From Apoda limacodes (lineage: Eukaryota > Arthropoda > Insecta > Lepidoptera > Limacodidae), in the NCBI GenBank assembly GCA_946406115.1, contig OX291548.1, forward strand, positions 4,762,373 through 4,826,372: DNA of 64,000 nt, in the 5' to 3' direction. The position numbers and the translations under genes are program-made. The notes below the pieces were generated by a model. It saw only the letters and a program-made list of their open reading frames with translations. It ran no database searches and was not told where the DNA came from. This document shows, one piece after another, positions 23,756-34,105 of the stretch (position 1 is its first letter; each line of letters opens with the position of its first letter).

Positions 23756-23858
23756 ACAAAAGACCTATATTTGTGAAAATGGCGCTCTTGGAGAAAAGCA
23801 CACGGGCTAGCAAGCCGAAAATAGCCTATATTTTACTGAGGTTTAATAGATTATTTAA
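23756..23858 (+). repeat. Left arm of a distant inverted repeat pair
   Basis: 'tatttgtgaaaatggcgctc' through 'gccgaaaatagcctatattt' and 'tttaatagattattt' is repeated almost exactly in reverse complement at 26319-26414, about 2.5 kb away. It contains an ATG at 23779 opening a 27-codon frame beginning MALLEKSTRASKPKIAYIL. No transposase lies between the arms. Confidence 0.75.
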
Positions 23859-24446
23859 TTAAATTTATATAATATAGTAATTTATATAAATTACATTAAA
23901 TTAAATTTAATATAATTTACCTTTTTGACATGAAGTCAAGTATACATTTATTGACTGGTTTTGTAACGTGAATTCGTCTTTAAAATTTTCTTCAATATTG
24001 GGAGGCAAATCAGAAAACAGATGACAACAAAATCCAGAATAACGACAGTGCCAGTATATCTGCAGCTGGTGCGCAGAAAATATTACCCGTTATGTACACG
24101 TCCACGACGCAGCCACGCACTTAATTTTATTCTTTGCAAGCAAGGGTTGTACATGTGTTTTTTAATAAATTATAGTAAGTATTTAAGATAACATGTTAAA
24201 TTAAGTTTACAAACATAAAGGATCACAATATAAATAACCTAATTATTAAATAAAAAATGGAAAAAATAAAAATAAATGTACCTACTTATAAAAATTATAA
24301 GACAGAGTAAAGCAAAATCGCGTAGAATTGGAGTTTTGGTGTAAGCTTTTTTTTTCGAGAAAGAACGTTAAGTTAATATTCCACTATTCTATTAAGAATG
24401 TCAGTAAAATTAGCTAAAATTCAGACCAAGACTTCCTGTGGCGGAC

Positions 24447-24447
24447 A

Positions 24448-24482
<35 letters not shown>

Positions 24483-24580
24483 AGAGAGAGAGAGAGAGTG
24501 GGTGTGTGTGTGTAAGGGTGTGTGTGTGTGTGTGGCGATAGACTGTATGTGTGTGTGTGGCGGATAGATTGTGTGTGTGT
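24447..24580. repeat. Compound (GT)n/(GA)n microsatellite
   Basis: It holds runs of GT, a run of 'gagagagaga', and 'gtgtgtgtgtggcg' blocks repeated with 'gacagattg' and 'gatagactg' spacers. This suggests a minisatellite of about 30-60 bp units seeded by dinucleotides. The His/Thr/Ser-rich open frames on the minus strand (24636-24421) are artefacts of it. Confidence 0.9.
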
Positions 24581-26318
24581 GACGGACAAAAAAATTTGAC
24601 TATGTAAAAGGATAAACAGTAATAAATAATATACAATCATGACATTTATCTTAAAGGGATGGTTGAGAGGGAAGTGATCCTAAAAATAAAAAGAAAAGTC
24701 TGTGATAACCCCGTGTTCTGACCGTCTAGTTTTATAAAGAAGGTAGAGGTTCAATGCCAGGGAGCCAATTCTCACGCGATCGAATTGATCACGAATTCGA
24801 AATAAAGTACGAATTTAAACTTTTCTCGAACGAAAATGTAGTTTAGCAATTCTGGTAATGTCGAATCCGACATTTCTCGAACAACTGAGTGGTCGGGACC
24901 GTTCGAGACTACATCTCGCATTCGAATCATGACAAATTTAGTTCAAAATGATTGGGTTCTAAACATTAATTCTACTCTTAGCGTGAACTATATGTTCTAA
25001 AATCTAAAGTAAATGTCTAAAATGAAGATCAGAGTAATTAAAAGGGCGGAAAAAATGACTTCATATATATGATATTTTTTTTTACCTTTATTACTTTCAT
25101 AATACATTACTAGTCTTTTCTCAAGTGATTGATTGGCCGTTTTTTGCATTTATCAAAGTCGCCCATGACACTAATATTCTTCTATTTCTATTGATTTCCA
25201 TTATAACAAACACTAGATTACATCACATACACAAAAATGTTTGAGGTCCGGCACCGACATCTTTAGTGCTGCGTAGTATTTTGATAATACTAGGTGATAA
25301 TTTCATGTGAAAAACATTTAATAAACATAATTACACCGTTGACAAATAATAATAACCTAAAATTCTCAACCAAATAAACAAATAATACACACAACAAAAA
25401 CAAACAGAGTTTTTTTTTATTTATGTCCAAATTCGTTCCAAGATGAAAGCAATTTCTCGAAATAGGGATTATTTTACAAACTTAGTTATACTTATTATTT
25501 CCTAATTAATAATGATGAAACACAAGTAAAATGTTGCTTCAAAACTTTTGTAGTCACCGAACCCTTTTTTAATTTGTCAAAAGAAGCATATTAGAATAGG
25601 CGTTTTTAAAAACGCTCTAAAACTGTGCAACGGAACGTACCTCATAGCCTAACCGGTTTACAATGGCAACATTCAACCGCTTCGAACGACATTTTATTCG
25701 AAGGTTGTTTCGATTGATAGTGTGAATACAGCAAACGCGAAAATGATGTCGACGATCGAAATTTTACAGTCGAGATAGTGCCTTCCAGATAATCTCTAAT
25801 ACGAGATTATCTCGGATGAAGGGAGAATTAGGTTCCAGATGCGTGCCTCTGGTAATTATTCAAAAACAGATGTTGTCACTAACTCGGTAAAAATATATTG
25901 TAATAAACCTGAATATGAAAAAAACATGTACTTGAAGTATTTCAATCTTTACTCGATGTGCACAAAGTCCATGACCGTACATGTAAAATGATGCCTAATG
26001 TCCTTTAGTGGGACAATAAAGAAGATTTTGGAGATTAAATTCATAAACAGATGTATAAAATCGTAAACTTACATATAAGTGCTACTTTATTTAGAAAAGT
26101 CGGTATACTCGTAGTGTTTACTTATCGACTTGCTATAAGCTACCTCTCGGGCGCAGCCGGAAATTAACGAGCTCACACCCTCTATAAGCTTGAACTGAAT
26201 CAAGTTGTCTGCGGACTGGACTCTGAACTAAGTAGAGAGATACGCTTATGTTACCTACATTAAGTAATAGTTTTTTTAGTGGTAAATATATAATGATAGT
26301 GGTAACAATTTTTAAGAA
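24581..26318. other. AT-rich non-coding stretch between inverted arms
   Basis: No gene is recognised. Around 24760-24930 and 25620-25850 there are stretches richer in 'ttcgaa', 'tcgatcgaa' and 'ctcgaac' words. I cannot assign them to a family. Confidence 0.4.
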
Positions 26319-26414
26319 ATAATCTATTAAATCTCATTAAAATATAGGCTATTTTCGGCTTGCTGGCCCGTGTGCTTTCCTCCAAGAGCGCCATTTTCAC
26401 AAATATGGGTCTTG
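26319..26414 (-). repeat. Right arm of a distant inverted repeat pair
   Basis: This is the reverse complement of 23756-23858 with few changes. On the minus strand the ATG at 26394 opens a 42-codon frame beginning MALLEESTRASKPKIAYIL. The first 25 codons align with the left arm. The two frames differ by Lys/Glu at residue 6 and Leu/Met near residue 20, plus at least two silent changes. Confidence 0.75.
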
Positions 26415-26696
26415 TGTTTTTTGCTCATGTAAAAATAACGTATAAAACGCGTATGCATTGGTTATTAAACTCTCCGCTACAATCCTGCCTCGCGTGTATT
26501 ACTAAGTTTACTTGTGTAATAATTTACTCCTAAAGACACATAAATAACATTACTTATACCAATTTATATTTTGCATATTTTTGCGCTTCCTACTGCCAGA
26601 ATGGCACTCAATAACCATTCGTCTCCAAGGCGTCCGGTTTCTCAAGAAAAAGTAGTCACATAAGCCAAAAAGCGCCCACTGCGGCCATAATACAAA
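26415..26696. other. Non-coding spacer
   Basis: No gene is recognised. The last 100 bases may belong to a relative of LINE A, since the LINE A tail follows directly. Confidence 0.35.
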
Positions 26697-26797
26697 CGCG
26701 CGAGTGATACCCCAGGTGTTTGAAGCGTCCATAGGCTACGTTGTGACCGTTTAACATCAGGGGTACCGTAAGATTGTTTGCCACCTTAGTGGTATAC
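26697..26797 (+). mobile_element. LINE A 3'-end fragment
   Basis: 'cgcgcgagtgatacccc' and 'gcgtccataggctacg' followed by 'tgtttgccaccttagtggta' match the last codons and tail of LINE A. Only about 100 bp is present, with small changes. Extreme 5' truncation is usual for LINE insertions. Confidence 0.8.
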
Positions 26798-27230
26798 AAA
26801 TAAAACTCCGTTAGCGACTTCTTTACCTGTCAGGTCGTCAATATCGTCATTCTGCTTCGTCATGAAGGGGATTCCACACGGCGTTTCCCAAATCTTGGCC
26901 TCCACTCTGAAATCTTCTTTCCCGGCCGATGTTATTAAATGTGTAATGTGATTTTTGTATACGATTGTACTATAAAATATTTGAATGTCTGGTAGTGCTG
27001 TTTACAATAAACGTGGTTAACCTATGTCACTTTATTTTGCAATACGTTAGCCTTTTACTGCAATTCTGTTACGGATTCCTTCCTTCCTTCCATATTGTGT
27101 TGCTATTTCAAAAATGCCGCGCCGCGTCTCGTCGCGTCGAGTCTCGGTATGAGCCGACCCTTATTGACAAATAATCCCGTCATAAAAGAAACCTACTCTC
27201 TAAATTGTGTGATTCCGATTTCAGTATTTT
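26798..27230. other. Non-coding stretch
   Basis: No gene is recognised. A short GC-rich patch ('ccgcgccgcgtctcgtcgcg') lies at 27117-27136. Confidence 0.4.
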
Positions 27231-27400
27231 TGGCTAGGGGTTTTCATTGCAGCTTGCGTCTTGACAGGCAAAGGTTCAAGCCTGGCGTGTACTTGAGTAT
27301 TTCTCTTAATTTCTCAAGTACATTGATTATTCACAGAAATGGCTTTTCGTGTCAGGAAAACATTGTAAGGAAACCAATGTTCTTAACACGAAATTCGTGC
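27231..27400 (+). repeat. tRNA-derived SINE-like repeat, 5' part
   Basis: A pol III box-B-like sequence 'ggttcaagcct' is at 27273-27283. 'ttgcgtcttgaca' precedes it, and 'cttaatttctcaagtacatt' plus 'gaaatggcttttcgtgtcag' follow. The same order is seen at 36672-36965 and, reversed, at 45645-45950. The 3' half (the 'gcctgcgtgtggactat' block) is missing here. Confidence 0.6.
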
Positions 27401-27427
27401 TGAACACTCAAATATGTCACAAAGCAT

Positions 27428-27806
27428 GTCTTTGACACTGTCAACAAATAATAATGTTTGTTTATTTACTTTTTTGACGTAGTATATTTGACAACTCAAT
27501 CTGTCATAGAATTAAAATCCCATTTCCAACCTCCCTGTACTACTCATAATAGCCATCTACTAAAAATAAAAATTATAATAGGCGTGGCATTATGGTTTCC
27601 GTCTTACGATCAGTCTGACGCAAGCTAATAATTTTTTACCCATCACAAAAACTAACCTTGTGAAAATAACTCTGACGCGAGTTCCGTCTTACGAATTGTC
27701 TATGAATTTTCGATCAGGACACGTGGCCTGACACGAGTTTAACATTTATTACCCATACTAAAAAAAGTGCACAACGCCGCTAAAGAAGTTTTCACTTCAA
27801 AAAAAA
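27428..27806 (-). repeat. Inverted arm, family gamma (left copy)
   Basis: In the reverse sense it begins 'ttgaagtgaaaacttcttta' and ends 'aataaacaaacattattatt'. It carries 'tcaggccacgtgtcctgatc' and 'gtagtacagggaggttgg'. The right copy at 30205-30488 has the same start and end in the opposite direction. The terminal 'gaagtgaaaacttc' can form a 5-bp hairpin with a GAAA loop. This copy is about 95 bp longer than the right one, because the 'cgtaagacgga' segment is expanded. Confidence 0.75.
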
Positions 27807-28281
27807 AACATATGTAAAGTCCACAATCCGAACAGTGTACGCGTGATGAAGTATGGCACAAATCGTCTTCGTTTAGCGTAGGCCGTGCCCCAACATTCAT
27901 ACGTCTGGCAAGAAAAGGAAAACAAGGGAAATAATATAAGACAGTAGTCAGGCAATCTCCTGGTTATACTTTTCTGTTCAATATAATAAAGTAAACATAT
28001 GATGTATACACCTATATTCTTGTTAGTTTATACTTTTTGGATTACTAATTGGATGCTCTTTGAAACATGTTCATGAAATAATATCATCACTCAAATGAAA
28101 TGTACCCAGGTAGCTTTAATGTAATCTGTCCTCCCACACAGTAAATATTTTCCTGGAAGTAGGCGCAGAAGTGATACATGAACTGAATTATATTATCTAC
28201 GGAGTTTGCCCAGAATTAGGCGCAGACAAACGCTATTTGAATTTTCGTCATCTAAGGGTGAATTCCCAAAGAAACGAAAAT

Positions 28282-29646
28282 ATGTTAAATATATATTTTC
28301 GAACTCACATAAGTCACTCAGTAACCAGGGCATGTACAACCTTCTGGCAATGCAGAAGACTAATAGGCAAGAAATGGGGCCTTAAGCCATCCATAACCCT
28401 ATGGCTCTATACAGCCATAATACGACCCATGATAACATATGGTGCAGTAGTTTGGTGGCCTCGAACTCAGTTAAGCACGGTAAAAAACAAACTACAAAGC
28501 CTGCAGCGTCTTGCCTGCCTAGCAACCACAGGCAGTATGAAAACGACTCCCACAACAGCATTAGAAGTCATCCTCAACCTCAGACCCCTTCATCTTGTTA
28601 TACAACAAGAAGCTGCCGCTGCAGCCATACGACTTGAGAAAGTAGGGCTCTGGAAACGGGACGGCAGAATCACTCATGCACGGCTCAAGGAGGCGGTGGG
28701 AAACGAGCTTCCGATGATAGAGGCGACATGTGATATCATCCCAAAAACCTTTGTCTTTGACAAAAAATACCGTATCCAGCTTCATGAGGAAAAAAAAGAT
28801 AGCTCCGGCATCCATGAAGTCAGGATCTACACCGATGGCTCCAAAACGGAATCAGGAACGGGCGCAGGAGTATTCTCCCATGACCTAAACATCAACATGT
28901 CAACGAGCTTGGGTGCACTCAACACCATCTTCCAAGCAGAATGTGTTGGGATTACCCGAGCTGCAACAGCGGTCTTGTCTAAAGGCATAAGTAATGCATC
29001 GATACGCATCATCTCCGACAGTGCCGCTGTGCTACAAGCTCTCAACAACAACCACATCAACAGTGGACTAATCCTGGAGTGTCACTGTGAACTGCAAAAA
29101 ATTGCATTGAAGAACCGGGTTACTCTTCAATGGATACGTGGTCATAGTGGGTCTCTAGGCAATGATGCGGCAGATGAATTGGCAAAGAGAGGATCGGGCA
29201 CTAAAATAATGGGACCTGAACCAATTGTACCGATACCATTTATCCAACTCAAAACATGGTTACGTGACAGAACCTTACAACAACACAACAAACAGTGGGC
29301 AGAACAGACAGATTGCAAACAAACCAAGAATGTTCTTACATCCGTGGACGCTAATCTGTCGCACAAACTGTTAAAACTCAGCAGGAAAAACCTACGCTAC
29401 ATAGTTGGCATAATAACAGGTCACTGCCCTCTAAACAGGCACTTTTTCAATATCGGCGTTACTGACAGTCCTCTATGCAGGGGCTGTATGGAAGCCGAGG
29501 AGACACCGTCTCACGTGGTTCTTCATTGCAAAAGCGTGAGCGACCAACGGACAAAGCTCCTTAAGAATCCACAAACCATGAGAGAGGCACTGAATAACAT
29601 CAGATGCCTCCTTAACTTTTGGACGGAGCTGGGATGGTATGGGTAA
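28282..29646 (+). pseudogene. LINE RT thumb, RNase H and C-terminal knuckle; open but 5'-truncated
   Basis: The open frame extends from genomic flank (open from 28171, first ATG at 28282) into the element at 28324, so its first 14 or more residues are host sequence. Element sequence begins at about TRACTTFWQCRRLIGKKWG. IIRPMITYGAVVWWPRT is the usual post-RT segment. RNase H follows with all four acidic residues: IYTDGS (Asp codon 28834), QAEC (Glu 28939), ISDSAAV (Asp 29017) and GNDAADELA (Asp 29164), plus RGHSG histidine at 29143. A Cys/His cluster, CPLNRHF...CRGC...H...HC, lies at about 29428-29530. The RT catalytic part and endonuclease are absent, so it cannot move by itself. Confidence 0.88.
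28311..28323 (+). repeat. Target-site duplication, left copy
   Basis: 'aagtcactcagta' is found here and again at 29734-29746, exactly flanking the LINE between them. Confidence 0.85.
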
Positions 29647-29733
29647 CCAATGACAGGTATTGGTTACCTACGTACAATGGCCCTATTATGAGGCTAAGTG
29701 CGGAAAACATAAGTCCAACTAACTAACTAACTA
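28324..29733 (+). mobile_element. 5'-truncated RNase H-bearing LINE (I/LOA/R1 group)
   Basis: This is a 1.41-kb insertion with a 13-bp target duplication on each side. It holds the end of the RT region, RNase H and a C-terminal zinc-knuckle-like segment. A short 3' UTR follows ('ggttacctacgtacaatggc', 'ctattatgaggctaagtgcg'), ending not in poly-A but in repeated 'aact' (caactaactaactaact). Short tandem tails of this kind are known from I and related clades. The intact duplication and the open frame suggest a fairly recent insertion. Confidence 0.88.
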
Positions 29734-29746
29734 AAGTCACTCAGTA
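29734..29746 (+). repeat. Target-site duplication, right copy
   Basis: A second copy of 'aagtcactcagta', directly after the 'aact' tail of the LINE at 28324-29733. Confidence 0.85.
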
Positions 29747-29931
29747 TGTAATATCAAAACAAAAGCTGTTAGCTATAAAGTTTGACTGTATAGAATTAGG
29801 AACTTATCTGAGATATAACGCTGTTGTCGATTAACAAAAAAAAAATCATACAAAATTTCTAGATTGCGTTCCATAATTTCGTTTGCCAACATCCTGTCCT
29901 GAGCCTATATACAACCCAAAAACATGTAAAA

Positions 29932-30178
29932 GAAAATCGGCCAAGTGCGAGTCGGACTTGCGCACGAAGGGTTCCGTACCATTATCTATAAAAACGACAA
30001 AGAAATCAAGTTTGTTGTATGGGAGCCCCCTTAAATATTTGTTTTATTTTTAGAATGCTATTATTTTATTTTTCTATAATTATTCATTGTTCATTTACTT
30101 ATATTTTATACATGTTTTACAGATGTACCTACTTCATATCAGTTACTTTTAACTTCCTTGTTGACTACGGTACCCTAA
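29932..30178 (+). repeat. Dispersed repeat alpha
   Basis: 'ggccaagtgcgagtcggact', 'gcgcacgaagggttccgtac' and 'gttgtatgggagcccccttа' open the copy, and 'cttgttgactacggtaccct' closes it. It lies directly inside the right gamma arm. No coding potential. Confidence 0.7.
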
Positions 30179-30204
30179 TAACTGGTGTTAGGTCTGTCGC
30201 TTTA

Positions 30205-30488
30205 TTGAAGTGAAAACTTCTTTAGCGGCATTTGTGATTGGTAAAAAATGTTAAACTCGCGTCAGGACACGTGACCTGATCGAAAACTCATAAGATGGCA
30301 CTCGCGTCAGGACACGTGACCTAATTGAAAATTCGTAAGACGAAAATAGTTTTTATTTTTAGTATATGGCGATTATAAGTAGTACAGGGAGGTTGGATTT
30401 GGGATTTCAATTCCATGACAGATTGAGATGTCAAATATAATACGTCGAAAATGTAAATAAACAAACATTATTATTTATAATAAATAAA
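30205..30488 (+). repeat. Inverted arm, family gamma (right copy)
   Basis: It starts 'ttgaagtgaaaacttcttta' and ends 'aataaacaaacattattatt', the mirror of 27428-27806. It contains two near copies of 'cgcgtcaggacacgtgacct' (30259 and 30303), each with a CACGTG core. The two arms enclose about 2.4 kb with the RNase H LINE and an alpha repeat. Confidence 0.75.
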
Positions 30489-31155
30489 TATGTATACGAA
30501 GTGATGGGAAGTAAATAGCTAGTATAGGAAAAAATAAATAGTTAATATTCAAGTTAACACTTCTATAGGCACTCCGTTTTTTTATATGAGCAAATACTGA
30601 CCAGGGACAGGGCTATATTATTCATTGCCCATTGGATTACATACATCAATTGATTGATTGATACTTAGGGGTATTTGATTAAAGAATTTTGATTTTGTAT
30701 TTAAATAATATATATTTCAGTTATTTTGGAAGATTGTAGTACCTAGAAGTAGTAAAAAGATATTGTGCACATAGCAAAGAGGAATTGATAATGATCCGTT
30801 CAAACAAAGAAGAAAATATTTATACCGAACAGTACCTCACCATTGTGTAATTTGAGAACAAAGTGCAGTTCGTGCGACATTCATTTTAAATACAAAGATA
30901 ACGAAACTGTGTAACAAAAGGTTCACTTAGAATAGTCATCGATATTGTAGTTCCATTGTAGCATTTTCTTTATTCTTTATGTTTTATTGTTTTCAAATCC
31001 TTATATACTTATCATTATTTGTTTAAGAAAATAGAGAAAGTTTAATTTAGTTTTGTTGAGTTTTTAAGATTTTTTTACTGCATAATCTTATGTTACATCA
31101 GTTTTGCATTGAGTCAATAAAGTCAAATGATTGCTGTTTTGTATTTATAAAGAAG
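30489..31155. other. AT-rich non-coding stretch
   Basis: No gene or repeat family is recognised. Confidence 0.4.
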
Positions 31156-31378
31156 TAGGTAATAACCCGACTGCTGAATCCAGGGGCGTGGGTTTGATTC
31201 CCGCACAAGATTTACATGATGAACATTTGTGTTTGTCTTGAGACTGGATGTTTTCTAAGTAAGAACATGTGTATATTTACAATAAAAGAAAACTATATGT
31301 ACATATTTTTATCCGTTGTTTGGTATCCTAAGTCCATGCTTTGCTTAGTATGGGACTAGATGGCGCTGTGAGTACTAA
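31156..31378 (+). repeat. tRNA-derived SINE-like repeat, second family
   Basis: A box-B-like 'ggtttgattcc' is at 31191-31201, just after 'ccaggggcgtg'. 'cgcacaagatttacatgatg', 'gagactggatgttttctaag' and 'gctttgcttagtatgggact' follow. This order is typical of a common lepidopteran SINE. Box A is degenerate. It differs from the family at 36672. Confidence 0.55.
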
Positions 31379-31500
31379 TGTACAAAAAATATTTATATAT
31401 TTGGACAGGCTTTTAACGTTGCAAACTAGTTGTTGACTACCTGATTGATGTTTTTTATCTGGACTACTCTTTTGTTATTTGGAATAAGGTTAGCAGACAT

Positions 31501-31514
31501 GCCCCCCCCCCCCC
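31501..31514. repeat. Poly-C tract
   Basis: A run of 13 C residues, conspicuous in this AT-rich window. It could be a sequencing or assembly weak point. Confidence 0.85.
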
Positions 31515-31566
31515 ACGAAGCGTTGACATTTTTGACAGTAGCTGTACAAATAGTCGAGTTCAGTAT

Positions 31567-32273
31567 GACCTAATCTAAGAATTTCATAAATACATAAAGT
31601 AAAAGCAAGATACATATTTTACAAGCGTTTTTATAAGCGTTGATTTCTCATTGTCATTGTAAAATCGACGGTATAATTTTTAGGATTCTGTATCCAAACC
31701 GAAGTATGCGAAATCTGTCCTCTTTAAAACCGTAGTTTTAAAAACGTAGTTCGACTCTTCACGCACCTGAGTTAAACGATTGACTGGACCTTCGACTGGA
31801 GCTCGTATGGTCCTCTATATCTGGTATTCTCGTTGGAGAAAGTACCAGCTGAGAGAATCCATAGGTCAGAGCAAATTCATGAGCAGATATCCCTGCGTAG
31901 TTATTGGTTCGAGAACTGAGCCACTCACGATGGTAGGCGTTGAAGTCTCCAAAAATAACTAGTTCTGCCGTGGGATATTGCTCTAGAACTTTGTCAATCG
32001 TTTAACTCAGGTGCGTGAAGAGTCGAACTACGTTTTGTTATCACATAAATAACACATATTCTGCAAAACCTTTAACTATCTATTACATATTACGATTCAA
32101 AAGAACAAGGTTTTAAAGAGGACAGATTTCGCATTCTTCGGTTTGGATACAGAATCCTAAAAATTATGCTGTCGATTTTACAATGACAATGAGAAATCAA
32201 CGCTTATAAAAACGCTTGTAAAATATGTATCTTGCTTTTACTTTATGTATTTATGAAATTCTTAGATTAGGTT
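31567..32273. repeat. Inverted duplication with 200-280 bp arms
   Basis: The left arm is 31567-31783, starting 'gacctaatctaagaatttca'. The right arm is 31994-32273, its reverse complement. Each arm consists of about 190 bp of unrelated flank plus about 33 bp of LINE A ('tcgactcttcacgcacctga'). The right arm has about 75 extra bases ('ttatcacataaataacacat'...). Between the arms lies LINE A sequence on the minus strand. The palindrome sits at the 5' end of the LINE A copy at 32276-34105. Confidence 0.85.
31796..32026 (-). pseudogene. LINE A endonuclease segment, inverted
   Basis: This is the reverse complement of LINE A copy 1 from about 8378 to 8607, covering the endonuclease GDFN region ('ggcgttgaagtctcc' on the plus strand). 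It forms the centre of the inverted duplication. It directly precedes in LINE order the part that resumes on the plus strand at 32276 (equivalent to about 8629). Confidence 0.85.
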
Positions 32274-32275
32274 CG

Positions 32276-34105
32276 ACTGACCACACGTCTGGACGCATAT
32301 TCCGTCTCTAGGCTCCTCAGACCACTATCTCGTTTGAACTCAAGTGTCATGCACACAATCCGATCCATCTGGGCCAACTTATTGGCGTTATGTGTGGCAT
32401 TATAAGTCGGCAGACTGGGATGGATTGCGAGAATTTTATGCATCGTACCCGTGGAGGCAGATCTGCTTTAACTCAGAAGATCCTGACGTCTGCGCAGGCG
32501 CAGTCACTGAGACAATCCTCGCTGGTATGGAATGTTATATTCTTAACCCGCGAGTAGCTGCCGGCGTCAAACAATGACCGTGGTTTCATAGGTCTTGCAG
32601 AGCAGCTTTAATTCTTAAGCAAACTACATATGAGGCTTGGATCACGGCTCGTAATAATAAGGATCCGAATATTTCTGAGGTAAAACGCAAATTAAATGCT
32701 GCCTCGAGGTTCAGTAAGAATGTAACTGCCAGAGCAAAATTCCAATTCATCGGCAAAATAGGTGGGCGACTAGCGAGCTATCCTTCGGAGTCGTGCTTAC
32801 TGGTCGCTTGCCAAAGCTGCCGAAGGGAACTTTTGCCAGTCGCCGTTACCACAACTGCGAAAGACCGATGGTGACTTGGCCCATAGTGCTAAAGAGAAAG
32901 CCGATCTACTAGAAAGTCTGCCTCAAACTCGAATATGAACTATGAAGGCGCTGTTCCACCTACTGTACCGTAGTGCGGTAAGACCATGCCGGAAATCGCC
33001 ATAACACAGCGGGAGGTCCGGCGGGCGTTGATTTCTCTAGACGTTCATAAGCCGAACTTCTATCGAAGTTGTCATCTTACGGAGTGCCCGAGAGTTTGTG
33101 CAAATAGGTGGCTAGCTTTTACGCTAGCCGTAAGCATACAAATGTAGTTGACGGTAGTTGCTCTGATAGCATGGACATCAATGCTGGTGTCCCGCAAGGC
33201 TCTGTGTTGTCCCCTATGTTGTTTCTACTGCATATCAATGACAAGTTGGACATCAACAACATGCATGGCTATGCAGATGACAGTACTGGAGACGCTTATT
33301 ACACAGGTCATGCAAACATCCCTCTCCGTTGTGGTGCAAAATCGCGAACTTGTATCTCAAATCGAGATCACACTGTCCAAGGTGTCTGACTGGGGACGGG
33401 CAAACTTTGTCCGATTCAACCCTACGAAGACACAAGTCTTCGCGTTGACCACTAAGAAAACCCATTCACTGTAGTCCCACAATTCCAGAACACTCCCCTC
33501 TCCATCTCCAGCGATGTTCAGTTCTAAGATCATTTGCAAGACAAGGTGGACCTGCCGTCCAAAAAACTAGGTGTACAGAGGCTGCTGCTTTACAAGTCGC
33601 AAGTTCGGCTCCATATAGAGTACTGCTGCCATCTCTGGGTGGGTGCACCCGGATACCCGGATACCATCATGGCCCTTTTAACTCGGTTCAACGACGGGCA
33701 GTGAGAATTGTCGACGATCCCAAACGCACCTGCCGTATCGAACCCTTAAGTCTGAGGAGAGACTTTGCCACCCTGTGTGTGTTCTACCGCTTGTACAATG
33801 GGATGTGTTCTGAGGAATTGTTCAAAATGATGCCCACGGCTACTTCCTACCAGCGCACCGCTCGCCATCGGCAGGGAATTCATGTAACCGAAATGGTCGC
33901 GTACAGTGCGGTTTCAGAGAAACTTCCGCCCGCGTACGCTTGGATTGTGGAATGAAGTCCTTGTCAAGGTTTTCTCTAAAGACTACAGTATGGGTTTCTT
34001 CGAGAAAGAAGTAATTGGATTTTTGAAGGGTCAGCAACGAGCTAGTGATACCCCTAGTCAGGCGGACCGTATGCTCATTTGCCACCTTAGGGGTGTAATA
34101 AAAAG
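32276..34105 (+). pseudogene. LINE A remnant, long and decayed
   Basis: It matches LINE A copy 1 from about 8629 to 11000, with many substitutions and small indels and one large internal deletion: at 33052 the sequence jumps from the 'gacgttcataag' point (9420) to the 'cttctatcgaagttg' point (9848). Open pieces keep DWDGLREFYASYPWRQIC (32344-32577), GVPQGSVLSP and YADD (33270-33281), and the C-terminal SLRRDFATLCVFYRLYNG (33701-33955). A tail 'gccaccttaggggtgtaata' ends it. It is clearly older than copies 1 and 2. Confidence 0.9.

Noticed and set aside
24421..24640. His/Thr/Ser-rich open frames of 71 and 76 codons on the minus strand
   Set aside because: They are translations of the GT/GA microsatellite.
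27428..27806. The terminal hairpin of the gamma arms as a Helitron 3' end
   Set aside because: There is no CTRR end after the hairpin and no TC start at the other side. The hairpin stem is only 5 bp.
28171..28281. The start of the RNase H frame at 28171
   Set aside because: The codon there is GTG and the sequence up to 28323 is genomic flank outside the target duplication, so it is not part of the LINE protein.
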